A DNA stretch of 64,000 nt from Zelonia costaricensis (lineage: Eukaryota; Euglenozoa; Kinetoplastea; Trypanosomatida; Trypanosomatidae): the NCBI GenBank assembly GCA_030849075.1, contig JASAOO010003564.1, forward strand, positions 1 through 64,000, written 5' to 3'. Below, piece by piece: positions 13,601 through 20,407 of this stretch. The notes beneath the pieces were generated by a model. It ran no database searches. It was not told the origin of the DNA and saw only the letters and a list, made by a program, of their open reading frames with translations. The position numbers and the translations under genes are program-made. How positions within the stretch are numbered: position 1 is the stretch's first letter; every line of letters starts with the position of its first letter.

Positions 13601-13967
13601 GGTGCAGGCAGAGCGGCACACCGTGGAGGGCATGGTGGCGGCGCTGCTGACGCCGGCAGACCCCAGCTCCGCCACCGCCACCGCAGCAGCAGCATCGGCA
13701 CCGTCGCAGCTCGACGTCGTGTCCCGCAAGCTCGGTCTCGAGAGCCCGGCAACAGTGATGTTGGCCGAGGTGAACGCAAACCGATCGGTGACGCAGTACC
13801 CCAAAATGCTTGACGGGGTGCATAAGATTCTCGAAGCGCATGCGGAACTCGCGGCTGATGTGCCGACGTCGAGCGCAGAGGACGCGTTTGTGCTGCAGCT
13901 GCTGCGTCTCGCCTCCGACCCGAGCATCCTCACCCGCGCCTATGCCGGCTGGCTAGCCTACCAGTAG
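1605..13967 (+). CDS. DNA-PKcs: PI3K-related protein kinase, DNA-PKcs-like
   Basis: A 4,120-residue protein, close to the length of vertebrate DNA-PKcs. Most of it is alpha-helical, HEAT-like and Ala/Leu-rich. The kinase domain lies at about 3745-4060. It has FIVKGGDD with candidate ATP-binding Lys3776, the catalytic loop GDRHTRN with Asp3932, and IDFG with Asp3951, so catalysis looks intact. The DFG region continues as LAFGSTTR...PELMPFRHTPQ, very close to DNA-PKcs (HAFGSATQ...PELMPFRLTRQ) and unlike TOR, ATM or ATR. The C-terminal FATC (about 4088-4120) contains SDPSILTRAYAGW, again closest to DNA-PKcs (TDPNILGRTWEGW). The start is the first ATG after the predicted splice acceptor. In other eukaryotes DNA-PKcs acts with Ku at DNA double-strand breaks; that role here is inferred. 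A different PIKK paralogue is the main alternative. Confidence 0.85.
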   Translation: MEDSFAAVSTCLAVVDRVAGERATQLDSTAAVRAIADLSRYVDDHATSIAAQEAGGQRFWECIASSTTAGPTGLTVVSLVRRLTGTVTSSARAPGAKPLEHLVSLVTTIVGYPGLCAAASAGQRRAVYDAALQLLQVLTPPKLHIDALAECLNLVLALLRPGDAALTHADPLLRISGDDEVRLANLCLSACNTRPNVALRPQSVALQVLGCLLEHATPDGVLGQPALANSVFERFLGVARSLTEQPVPSQTLGEGLLRGLTGLLSIAPVRLDAAAMDLINSIVLGALRFSEASMNYQFSRAALVLLRHRARDALAPYTLLCAADYAAALRTLWAHRNKDVRRESSTAVAAFWAALCAQLQRSATTTEAANGAVAAVASDTLRVLLDSLVPSLSSPADREAAYALEALYHLLPAVAALHGTPALEGIAARLEERVGAMATATSTAQTEALFRQSPYLLAALGQLFGLLPSVSPRMLGTVRGLLDWVLLLYPHPRFFDRDKTVPGILVAVAALLRHPRTPDHALPRLLSERTLELVGEAADAAALVLAGDHIPCQDRLQYMAQLWAKLLSCPAAAVALTEAEAATNPVTAPARQRLAVAFFQACTRLCERAELQVIEVRTGFEATLERMLVDGADDVEPRAKAQYRAFLCFVDFFVGLTGVLRPPRLVCDVPRAVLTAWLESLVRGVRRAPHVSGFYVLVYRTLLARAAVAGQNPSEASGGLVGHSWPASRRSGAGHLGSSCSPLLHRFLRTECLRWVYVYSDELLYQCAMCAVLGVAVAVDGGVSQRPAPSHAVGEVEEEAGLSLEGSAPRGTDAYVRAFSVVMTASTPPTSSGTPDGADEGNVGRFGGRPSLLDENRRYALHVLGGCTARAPAWAAAVLPVLTRALSAVDEAVAVRASLQMLAARHGVAIAAELQRQYDADTFAMLCRGARVGDAQGGGAVHNIETRRVATLKAARVPLAPVDSAVHVGHLIPLAARLSVDGKLRVVRTAAAEVLYWCVVWVVGQEVAAWKTAAFTPLLSLAAAHAGGGGSGTDGGAVHEKFYRLLLQTARWYGREHGNPESARALVAVLLGGLGERDAAVRRVATEALLAYALPPAPASANEWEARARLSGHLAVLLPQLVAVASGASAWARLGAAHCLHVLLRSLEAAAVLVSTEEIEIITQGVVACACRCVEVAGPGPMEAATCNEVLEMLRRVIAAHHRSEGQQQLQEQRRRHENSSGWFPHMGQAQKWSDTVSAVSALLPALAQLHQPCAVALLSAVVLFASPSATSSSARDSLMQGAVHQLRNPAWRKSLDCRAALIDVVTGGLAAVAALLQSGIVQGDDGENRSTTRDGAAEWPRLVEEVLQAVVDAAQLLALADAPLPDALVFWLLQVLTLVSGASRSALSPCAVLLTPVVAEQAVRAALCGTANAAPRGEESQDDDARGQTAHMRGMGAVQEASTFAGLVSARLSAPAQRGLELLRMLLHIAEEARCTARVVNDLLVEFKRMRAFVLFESATVAHDLTAALRSVADAPQAATTIALAAALSQVEVPDTCGNVWERVALTMQVAPSAVANMLRAVLQDSAALNAAEGEAVCEALLLLLFNTVHEADLTMQLTELFNADAVLHNSSFTDAPTSLYDMEADAVHGGGERSAFRRTVLRCWQRAAAALATPCLVAALPCLLAAVASPATAPRHGSEVVHLSRVVEGWLAELQGRTLRLGHDDAVLRRVCHDLTTAAPTAETGDGPESVLIAGAWRAMLLQLVQLLGPAVHAAAAGQAEEAALLALTLRVGTPTNMYRLLSSIEATDRAVWGFQVLAAMLTPCPTQRVLTSPPVPATVVDAALRYLRDTLNNALPLRWAELTSAQAKTNGAHVVRAGTALFAALLPHHAGALEPLVPLLAMDDLPQRDDIVVRGVGRAIASVVAGGEEGPQRAVFDGAARLLRDRHTSPPRCAALMEHVLVPLLNAAPAAVRLRIFKEEVSQWVREAATPPEGDRVQVQTAALSLLASLHRLCPLADLRGAVNSVFTGGNPESKGRELTIEVLKACRSAWQPLAAPASGTAEESGGGGLGDLPPHQRRYRQAAFQCLITTLAATQQAEKVFCQCLFQERTVAGWNVLFAPCQSGSAAAAETLEDEVEAELWHDMARCGIPELFKHLTHAFRGAGACVGMTPGASRETQGTWVHHLMQTIAYPLLSLPARLVMFRAICLHADFFGDLQPRVWDGVAGVIAATPPSSPTGAVVWELMAHLTSWYQRHGVGGGGGMVEPTPGLQRLAAYAAMRLAWRGQYGPNTDSSAVGQARLADLTALLGQLALRTPQPPLSEREVAQLLADPDYDRRSAVEVLYRVASTCGSISNCGGSRAALEAASTAYTTLAGFLDPAAHPQLYLVAARLVGLEHHLLSQPGATQPSAAVRKVLRDELQSRTVAVLRCVESDTKLNDVLEAMQGVGSEELVYAVLSGTDWLQHHATSKGVLTAQALRVLAKAGSYVVDHYDAVHMRLVAAQLPGVAGETLAGVFTVVLNALPRLPLEALRHVLRNLCSRDVLVCAAAAEEQVRVVFFKTGVAALQRWAVLRGERKVSREDAEAAAEAQAVLTRRGLSDTAPAVQDVLLKYLDTDASGVPVTMWERLTALLETAAPTEQNPRDEALTGRGSSVGWVRHASVLLLVLAQRSHNYRNTTFFFASPLAPASADSVAEAAACVGAASAGRRALRQAKHAPLFSFAEAGSGAGASVPRIACPVTGALTQACMPASLVPHAEATAHQRTGEETDHREEARTDGLAGRRKGLPPHAQLNWSRRPLRGHHSAAVAAASAPVPLLGTYTSGCYPDVQLTVQSLLAPLQALCLHEEAAAACVLTDLISNAVGSPTATDNPVAANTLQIFVAQLVSGGDGATTPTPYSLLTALELVLRLRDQLPQLLSAVDTQVLLRQVRDAATTAFVAPLPLADAAAAVVERVLALPEPAATAGAPPARTRVVRGWHRLHMALRQGGRDDDALQSAMRVLGGGGAVLQAALDTMEVGGAAFSLEKLQAALHDTDAAPDEVLRYYAGRAAQLLLQWDKAATLTEPRKGQDASGEGTRLGLRAQLHHLCGSGGAVHASALAGVPQSMGCGFEWGAALLAEGRWLDCQQHAKTAISVLLLDEANSGRRGSHAAPQCFLAASAMAQLADAARHMRAVVTRSRVEEARADLAAYLDIMPSPAPVGDRDAPLYLDNVLLLRRLVVGQHVCTGGAVGDAVQLDGNGRARLEAAARERIGEWAVQRCEELLRLPVKTNAIATLADRALHATLPEALRCALQLARRRSQLFLNVAMPPDASPDGFFDQFQREVTPKVRQWREEGLVTEVEWRQWAADVAQCEVSLLAASRQEAPRLRGAGARLQAWTAALEGSATGLHPAAAHAVLLDAVDKLLATSAEPQLRPLWLLYARSFVRCVQASTAAHGGADAVRRAYLPVSVRVPRLLAVFRLPPATTTVEDEKEWGEAWAALRDLPTTVWLPWATLLVNTLLQTTHSVLMSIVRRLCDAHEQVLFYPVHCILGAAWTQVPPDLAKVLDELRMWRNGRRMALVTEFATALDELVEPKDRFAARLEQMAKLVQLHEEHSREVCTNPTAAASAYSSAALQLYDACVAEVMDPVRWGNEGPRCHHIAAQVLAELDRRGLFAADVFTSSAKFEQARREAMKATKSFEDNESRCVSTPREKEMSVYSTMLPRVLRRSATATMSVTTSRTPGAGEAPVLQPVQPTHLLHTSAADAAQGGGGGAAVLIGAARTVTVMKSNQLPKKVDFYTTAGTSTFIVKGGDDTRLDQRIQEVFTFANLCLLVSPRSRGRGLVIRTYAVVPVSPHLGLIGFVPNTTALHELMGSSSSLDALREVERFNRERVNLFSVQKLYEDVSTSTEPEDAYNRVVELLDGNALMHSLHDIAADCCSWHAVRDAFLSTNAAAAVVSYILGVGDRHTRNLMVDLGSGELVAIDFGLAFGSTTRCQPIPELMPFRHTPQLRRVQGVLGDDASRWRMCRVVRVVQAERHTVEGMVAALLTPADPSSATATAAAASAPSQLDVVSRKLGLESPATVMLAEVNANRSVTQYPKMLDGVHKILEAHAELAADVPTSSAEDAFVLQLLRLASDPSILTRAYAGWLAYQ

Positions 13968-14829
13968 GCAACCATCGGTGGTGCCTTCCCTCTTTGTGTG
14001 TGTGTGTGTGTGTGTGTGTGTTTTGGAGCGTGGGTGTGAGTGTGCAGTGTTAGGCCCTCGACGACTCACGGCGGTGTCCAGCGACGCAGGTGTTCGTGAA
14101 ACTTGCTGGAAAGGCAAAGGAAACAGAGAGAGAACTCGTTGACGTGGGATGTGCGTCCCTCGGTGGGCGAGCCCGGCACGCGCGCAAGAAGGGGGGGGGC
14201 GTCGGCCGGAGGTGCAGTCTCGCGTGCGTCCGTGTCGGCGTGACAGGTGCTGAGTGCCTCAAGCCTCTGATGCAGTCCCTCCCAGCAATCCGCATCCGTC
14301 CGACAAACAGTCACCTTCCCCCCATGTCTCTCCCCCACTGACTCTGACTCTCTCTCTCGACACTCACACAAGTCTGCGTAGAAGGGAAGGAAAGAACACA
14401 CGGCACACAGGGGCACTCGTGTTGGGCCTCTTCTTCTTTGTCATCGCCGTAATCATCACACTCATCAGACACGCTCGAATACACAGCGCAATTTTGCCTC
14501 TCTTCCCACTTTCTCCTTCACATCTTCCGTCTTGCCACACGTCCCTCTCTCCTCTCCCCTCTCCTCCGCCTTCGCCCTCGCAACACCCTGCTACTGCGTC
14601 GCTCCTCCACTGCTGTTTCTCTGCCTCGGCGAGGGGTGCCCGCGTGTGCGCACGTCTGCAGCTGCGGGACACTGACAAGGACTGCCCACTTTGTTGGCGT
14701 TCTACAGAACACCGCCCATCCGTCAATTGAAGAACCACAAGAACATACGCGTTTCTCCTTCTTTCCTTTTTCTTTTCCTCATCTTGTTGTTTTCTTTTCT
14801 CTCCTCTTCAACCCTTCATCGTCATCGCC
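13968..14829. other. Intergenic region
   Basis: No gene seen. It holds a (TG)n run at about 13994-14021, shortly after the kinase stop codon, and long pyrimidine-rich stretches (14505-14590 and 14755-14820) before the RING gene. No AG lies between the last pyrimidine tract and the ATG at 14830. The acceptor is therefore probably further upstream (AG near 14740) and the 5' UTR would be pyrimidine-rich. Confidence 0.6.
13994..14021. repeat. (TG)n microsatellite
   Basis: Uninterrupted TG dinucleotide run about 28 nt long in the predicted 3' UTR of the kinase gene. Such runs are frequent in trypanosomatid untranslated regions. Confidence 0.9.
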
Positions 14830-16521
14830 ATGCACGTGACGGTGCCCATCTTGACCCTGGGGCCGTACTCCATCGCACTCGTGGCCGGGCTGCTATTGTA
14901 CTGGAATGCGTCGCTCGTCTTGTCGCGGCTGCTGACGGCGGTCATTGTCTCCACCATCGCCATGAAGCTTGACCTCACGTTCCACCTCGTCTTCAGCGGG
15001 TGCCACCAGGTGGTGGCGCTGCTGTGCCGCTTCCGCAGCGTCTGGGACCCAAACGATACCCTCGACGTGCTGCAGACGCAGTCGCAGTTCTACTCTATCG
15101 CTGACATGGCCAGCCTTGCGCTGCTGGTCGGGAACGCCGTGCAGTTCTGGAGCGCAGCTCTCGTCACCCGCATCGCCCTCGCCGCTCTCGCCACCCGCGG
15201 CGAGCTGAACATGCGATGGTGGGAGATGCAGTCCACCGCCGAGCACGCGCTGCTCGTGCTCGGCTGCGTCGTCTGCTGCGTCTGCAGTGCGTTGCAGTGG
15301 GCGTACTACACCCTCCTCCCGGTCCCGGAGCGGGTGCACGGTGGCACCGACTCCGTGTTGATGTGGTACACCTCGATTGTCTACGTGGTCGCCGTGGGGC
15401 TGCGCAGTGCGTCCACCCTCGTTACGGCGGCCCTGCGCATGTGGGGCTACCGCGCGCTCAAGTCTGTCGTCAGCCACATCGGCCCCGCTGCGGTGCGGGC
15501 GCTCGAGGACTCCGGTGTGAACCCGTTCTCAGAGGTGCACGAGCTGTACATGCAGTACCTCTACGCAATCGCTTGCGCGGCGACGGCGTGGTACTACACC
15601 GAGTCCTCGGTGCCGGTCTGGATGCAGTGTTTCATGTTGATGCGGCTCTACCTCATCACGCACGCCTCGGGCAAGCTGCGGCACTACCGCCACGTCCTCG
15701 ACCGCTTCCCAACGGTCGCGGCCGACCCTGCCAAGACGTGCGGCATCTGCCTCGACGACTTCGTGAGTGGGGAGACGGTGAAGTGCCTCCCGTGCGGGCA
15801 CACCTTCCACAGTGCGTGCGTGCGGTCGTGGCTTATTCGATCTTCCGTGTGCCCCGCCTGCCGTCACCCCGTCGAGCCGACGCCGCTGCAGCGGCAGCTG
15901 CACCACCAGCACCACCACCAACAAGCGCCGGTACAGCAGCACCCACAGCAGCAGCAGCAAGGTCGCTTTCCGCGGTATCCGCGGCCGGCGCTCGACCGCG
16001 GCGTGCCAGCCGCGGGCGGTGCCTTTACGGGTTCGCTGCAGCCGCTTGCCCCGCGTCTGCCCGCCACAGCGCCGTCTCCCCGCCCGTCCGTCCGTGGCAC
16101 GAGGCCCGGTGCTGCGGGTGAACTGCGTGGCTCCCCGCTGCTCCAGCCGCTGGAGGTGCGCGAGCTGCCGTACAGGGCAGAGCTCGAGCTCATCGATGCC
16201 AGCTGGCGCACCTTGACGCAGCACCGCCGACAGCAGCAGCAACTGCTGAGGTTGCGCGAAGGCGGGCTGCCCGTTGTTCTCGGCGCACGCCTCTCAGAGC
16301 CGCAGCAGCACCAGCAGCCCCCCGCCGAGGACCTGCTTTTCACAGACACGCCGCTCCGTCACCCAGAGCCGCCTGCGGCCACGGCCCGGCAGCGCAAGCG
16401 CCAGCGCCCGCAGCAGCAGCAGCAGCAGCACGACCGCGACTCAGGTGGCGACAGTGACCACGCTCGTCGCTCAGCGGACGCAGAGGCGCCCGCGACGCAC
16501 CCCCGGCCGCGGACAGAGTGA
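14830..16521 (+). CDS. Multi-span membrane RING-H2 protein, HRD1-like E3 ligase
   Basis: A 563-residue protein. Residues 1-290 contain five or six hydrophobic segments and look like a polytopic membrane domain. A complete RING-H2 finger (C3H2C3) follows at 304-344: Cys304, Cys307, Cys322, His324, His327, Cys330, Cys341 and Cys344. Downstream (about 355-563) is a disordered tail rich in Gln, His, Pro and Arg, with runs of CAG codons giving short polyglutamine tracts. An N-terminal membrane domain followed by a cytosolic RING and a disordered tail is the plan of HRD1/synoviolin, the ER-associated degradation ubiquitin ligase. That role is inferred. Other membrane RING ligases (gp78/AMFR-like) remain possible. 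The ATG at 14830 opens directly into a hydrophobic segment. Confidence 0.75.
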   Translation: MHVTVPILTLGPYSIALVAGLLLYWNASLVLSRLLTAVIVSTIAMKLDLTFHLVFSGCHQVVALLCRFRSVWDPNDTLDVLQTQSQFYSIADMASLALLVGNAVQFWSAALVTRIALAALATRGELNMRWWEMQSTAEHALLVLGCVVCCVCSALQWAYYTLLPVPERVHGGTDSVLMWYTSIVYVVAVGLRSASTLVTAALRMWGYRALKSVVSHIGPAAVRALEDSGVNPFSEVHELYMQYLYAIACAATAWYYTESSVPVWMQCFMLMRLYLITHASGKLRHYRHVLDRFPTVAADPAKTCGICLDDFVSGETVKCLPCGHTFHSACVRSWLIRSSVCPACRHPVEPTPLQRQLHHQHHHQQAPVQQHPQQQQQGRFPRYPRPALDRGVPAAGGAFTGSLQPLAPRLPATAPSPRPSVRGTRPGAAGELRGSPLLQPLEVRELPYRAELELIDASWRTLTQHRRQQQQLLRLREGGLPVVLGARLSEPQQHQQPPAEDLLFTDTPLRHPEPPAATARQRKRQRPQQQQQQHDRDSGGDSDHARRSADAEAPATHPRPRTE

Positions 16522-17548
16522 AGTGCCGTCTTGTGCTCAGGCACCTGCCCAACAGTCACAGACCGGTGCAGTGACACCCCCCCCCTTCCGATCCTGTTTC
16601 CTTTCTCTTTGATTTTTAGGTAGGTGTGTGTGTGTATGTATCTGCTTTCAGACCCTTTCCCGGCTCCCTCCTTATTGGTCGTTCTCTCCAGGTGCACCCA
16701 CTAGTCGCTGCCCGCCCTCTCCTCGTCGCCCTCGGGCACACTGCACACATGCATGCGTCGGGAGGAGGGGTGCGGCAGAAGAGAAGGGCGGTGGTGGTGG
16801 CCGGGGAGTGATGATGCCGGGAAGGGAACGCCGCAGTCGTGCGGCGCTGCTGTGCTTCGCAAGCTGCTGTGACACCTGCGCATCCTCTTCATGGGAGAAG
16901 CAAAGCTCGCCTCGGCGCTCTCCGCTACAGCATCAACGGAAACGACGCAGCACAGCTTTCCGGATGGCCACGAGGGAAACCGCCGCGTCCTACAGGGTCG
17001 TGCGGTTGCAGTGAACGTTGGCGGTGGCGAGAGCACCCCATCGCAGCAACGCCATCCGAGGGCCCTCGCTCGTCTCTCTCTGCCCCCCCCCCTTCTCTCT
17101 CGCTCTGAATGCCTCCTTGTCCCTCGCTGGGGCCCTCCCTCACCCGTCACGAGGCGCACGGAGACAGCGGAGTGGGAGGGGCCTGACGACGCCGCTGAGC
17201 GAGACCCAAAAAAAGGGAAGAGTACGCCTTGACTGCACCCACTACGCATAAACAACATCGTCCAGAATGCACCCCTCTTCGCCACCTGTCCTCTTCCCTG
17301 CCCGACACCACCCAACCCCTCCGCTTACCTTTCGATCGCAACGTGTGCCACCACAGCATCGGTACGTACGCACACGCACACTGCGGGAGGGCTGCTCTAG
17401 GCGCATCGCCCTCTTCTTCGACTCGCACCGCGCGCGTCCATCAGTCTTGTTCTCGTGTTCGTTTAGAGCGCGCCCAAGAACGCGTAATCGCCGCTGCGAT
17501 TGACAACGCGCTCACCTTCTTTTCTTCGACCTCGTATTCGGGGGCGAA
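16522..17548. other. Intergenic region
   Basis: No gene recognised. The sequence is a mix of pyrimidine-rich blocks and short unrelated frames. The 3' part contains the probable splice acceptor of the PHF5A gene at 17465-17466. Confidence 0.6.
17443..17466 (+). promoter_or_regulatory. Predicted trans-splice acceptor for PHF5A
   Basis: A T-rich tract ends in GTTTAG, with AG at 17465-17466. The ATG at 17549 is the first ATG downstream, giving a 5' UTR of about 82 nt. Confidence 0.5.
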
Positions 17549-17893
17549 ATGCTGCGGCACTCCAAGGACTTGCAGATGTGCCGCAAGACGGCGGGCACGG
17601 CGATCGGCTACGTCTGCCGCCTGCACGAGGGCCGCTGCGTCATCTGCGACCTGCAGTTCGACGAGATTGTCGACACGATGCGCGAGGTGCACCTCTGCGA
17701 GGACTGCAGCGTGCTGGCGACGGAGGGCGAGGAGGCGTGCATCATGTGCGGGTCGCGCCGCGTGACGGATGTAGCCTACTACTGCCCGTACTGCGTAGCG
17801 CTGGAGAAGGACCGCGACGGCTGTCCGCGCGTGTTGAACCAAACCCGCCAGCAGCGCCTCGCCGCTCTCCGCGCCGCCACTGCCGCCCAGTGA
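17549..17893 (+). CDS. RDS3: PHF5A/Rds3 zinc-finger splicing factor (SF3b subunit)
   Basis: A 114-residue protein, similar in length to human PHF5A (110). It keeps the family's Cys pattern: Cys11, 23, 30, 33, 50, 53, 64, 67, 79, 82 and 92, arranged as CxxC knuckles that bind zinc. It also has the hallmark CRKxAGxAIG near the N terminus and EKDRDGCP near the C terminus. The position equivalent to human Cys26 is His26, which could still bind zinc. A short insertion precedes Cys50. PHF5A is a subunit of the SF3b complex of U2 snRNP and helps recognise the branch site. In trypanosomatids this machinery serves spliced-leader trans-splicing. The start is the first ATG after the predicted acceptor. 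Confidence 0.93.
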   Translation: MLRHSKDLQMCRKTAGTAIGYVCRLHEGRCVICDLQFDEIVDTMREVHLCEDCSVLATEGEEACIMCGSRRVTDVAYYCPYCVALEKDRDGCPRVLNQTRQQRLAALRAATAAQ

Positions 17894-18805
17894 TTCGAGT
17901 GCGCGTGTATGTAGCGCGTCGGTGCTACGTGACGCGTCGTATCGAGAGGTGGGGAGGGGGGCAAAGCACTGCATGTGAATGTGTGCGCGTGTCTGGACGC
18001 GCACGCTGTCGTGTCGCTTTCCCTGTTTCGTTTCTCTGAGGCTTGATACCGCCTCGCTTGGTGAGACGGTCCAGGTTTGTGCTCTGCTACTGCACCAGCG
18101 TACTGTTCTGTTGTTCTAACTCTCTGTGTCTGCATCGCCGCACGCACGTACCCGGCTAGGGAAGAGGAGCTGTGCGTGTCAGCGCGTGGGAGATGACAGG
18201 TTTGAAGAAGGTGAGCTGTCACCTTTTTCTTGTGTGTGCGAGCTTCGCGTGCCTTGACGACGTGCAAGCGGGGGCGATGACCGAAGGGGCAACGCGCCGT
18301 TCCCCTCCCGCCTCCCTCCCCCCACCCCACCTCGGCTTGGCGAATGCCTGTGAGCTGCGCAACGTGAACCAAGCAGCTCTCCGCACCCCACAAGCAGCCA
18401 CGGAGAAGATGTCATGTGGGTTTCGTGTTACGCCGGGGCGCTATCTCAGGCCGGTCCTTCCCCTGCCGCCGCCTCCCTTCCCCCCCCTCCCCTCGCGTTC
18501 ACGCTGGTGTCGTCATGCACGCGCTTAGGTGGCAGCAGTCACTCGCACGTCTCCCTCTGAGCACCGCAATTGTGCATTTGTTTTCCGGCTCTCGCATCTC
18601 CCTCTACTGCACCTTCACCGACCCGTCCTTTCCCCTCCCCTACCGGCAACAGTGCGTATTGCCGTAGGCCGTTGCCCCTCACCAACAACTACGTCATCAG
18701 CGCCTTGGAGTTTGCTTCAGCCCCCTCGACTGTGTTACCGGCGCGTCCCCTCTCTGACACAGACACCGACACGCATACACACGCACACGCATCGCGAGAG
18801 AGCGG
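17894..18805. other. Intergenic region
   Basis: No gene recognised. C/T-rich blocks lie at 18460-18500 and 18620-18650. A pyrimidine tract ending at AG 18761-18762 is the likely splice acceptor for the next gene. Confidence 0.6.
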
Positions 18806-19852
18806 ATGAAGTGCCTCACGCTCTCTAGCAGCGGCGCTGCGCTCACGTGCCCTGGTGTGGCGGTGTGGACCGCCACGCGCGGCTACGTGGCGTGCCCCAC
18901 ACGTCCTCTGCGCGGGCTGGAGCAGGTGCAAGACGTGCCAACGTCGACGGACCGCAAGCCAGGTGGTATGCATCGCGGCCCCGGCAAGCGGCAGACCGCC
19001 CCGAAGGAGGCGGCGCAGTATCAGTTCATCAAGAAGTGGGACCTGCAGATGCGCGAGACCTGGGACGACCTCGAGCCCTTCAAGGGGCTGCCCAAGCCCA
19101 AGGCGCAGTTCGGTAACGAGGCGGCGGAGGTCATCTGGCCCTACGCGCTGCTGCTCGAGAACGTCATCAAGGTGCACCCGTTCACCAAGTCTGTGTACGT
19201 GTACTACAGCCAGCGGCAGAGCACCCCCGCCGGGCAGCACGCGGCGCAGGTGGCGAAGCGGGTCGCGCAGGCCTACCTCATCCCCATCACGTTCCACAAC
19301 TCGCACGTATACGTGGAGGCGGAGATGCTGCTTGAGTACAGCGAAACGCCGTGGGTCGTTGTGAACTGCCTGGACGGCGCCCACAAGCTCATCCCGGTGA
19401 AGCCAGAGCCCGGACAGACGGCGAAGGACGGCGCCGAGGCCGTGCTCAGCAGCATCGTGGATGCGTGCAACGAGATGGGCAAGGCGGTGCGGGACGTGAA
19501 GGAGGTGGTGCGGGTGCTCAGCGAGCGCCCGCTACAGAACCAGTACGTCCGCGTCAACTACCAGTGGTACGGCGACACGCCTGAGGAGCGCATGAGCCAC
19601 CTCGTGCAGTGGGACTACGACCCGGAGGCGGTGACGCCGCATCTGCGCAGCCGCACGCAGCACGTGCTGGACTGGATGAACTACGACGGCAACCTGCCAA
19701 CGCACGACTCCGTGCGCATCAACGTGCGCCGCGAGGCGGCGCGGATGCGCAAGCCGAACGTGGCGGCCGGGCCGAAGACGTTCTTCAACTCATCCGGCTC
19801 TCGCGCCAACGCGCGGACAGCACGCTTCAACAACGCGCGCACGCCCCAGTAA
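18806..19852 (+). CDS. Conserved-looking protein, probably mitochondrial, possible thioredoxin-fold ribosomal protein
   Basis: A 348-residue protein that I do not recognise with certainty. The first 35 or so residues are rich in Ser, Thr, Ala and Arg and lack acidic residues, like a mitochondrial targeting sequence. A compact alpha/beta region at about 105-195 (strands such as SVYVYYSQ and HVYVEAEM, then WVVVNCLDG) resembles the L51/S25/CI-B8 thioredoxin-like fold of mitochondrial ribosomal proteins; this is a weak visual match. The C-terminal region is basic and Asn/Arg-rich, as in RNA-binding tails. There is no transmembrane segment. The ATG at 18806 is the first after a predicted AG acceptor at 18761-18762. 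An alternative start, Met55 at 18968, would remove the targeting-like sequence. Codon use and length make it a real gene; the function is open. Confidence 0.75.
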   Translation: MKCLTLSSSGAALTCPGVAVWTATRGYVACPTRPLRGLEQVQDVPTSTDRKPGGMHRGPGKRQTAPKEAAQYQFIKKWDLQMRETWDDLEPFKGLPKPKAQFGNEAAEVIWPYALLLENVIKVHPFTKSVYVYYSQRQSTPAGQHAAQVAKRVAQAYLIPITFHNSHVYVEAEMLLEYSETPWVVVNCLDGAHKLIPVKPEPGQTAKDGAEAVLSSIVDACNEMGKAVRDVKEVVRVLSERPLQNQYVRVNYQWYGDTPEERMSHLVQWDYDPEAVTPHLRSRTQHVLDWMNYDGNLPTHDSVRINVRREAARMRKPNVAAGPKTFFNSSGSRANARTARFNNARTPQ

Positions 19853-20340
19853 GCCGAAGGGGGGAGGCAGCCGTTGCTGCGTGCTCTGCGGCATCGCACG
19901 TGTCTTGCGGTTGCCTCTGGTTCACGCGTGTGTGTCTGTGTATTGTGCATCTGTGCGTGTGTGTGCAGTGGGCGTTGGATGTGGGCGAGTATTTGATGGC
20001 TGATGGTCTTTTCGGGTTGCTCTCGTCGTGTCACACAACACTCACCCTTACTTGTGCAACCCATCGAAGTACATGCGAGGAGCTGCATGGTCGACAGGCG
20101 TCGCTGTCTAGGTCTCTGAAGGCAGCTGGGTGCAGTTGGCAACGTGCCACGCACTGCGGTGATGTCGGCAAAAGGAAAAAAGAAAATGCGTGTCATCCCG
20201 GCAGCGCTTCGCCGACCCCTCTTGCGTCACGCTCTTGATCGCCTTCTCCTCCTCCCCGCCCCCTACCCTCTTCCACCATGCCTCCCTCTTCCTCACCCGC
20301 CTCACCAAACACGAAGCAGCAGCCCCACCCCACTTAGCCG

Positions 20341-20381
<41 letters not shown>

Positions 20382-20407
20382 ACGCGCACACCGCTTTGTT
20401 GTCGCGG
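19853..20407. other. Intergenic region with (CA)n run
   Basis: No gene recognised between the probable mitochondrial protein and the small gene at 20408. A pyrimidine tract at about 20230-20312 is followed by a candidate AG near 20321. The (CA)n run lies between that AG and the ATG, so it would be in the 5' UTR. Confidence 0.55.
20342..20379. repeat. (CA)n microsatellite
   Basis: About 19 CA units, directly upstream of the small ORF at 20408. If the predicted acceptor near 20321 is used, the run lies inside the mRNA leader. Confidence 0.9.
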
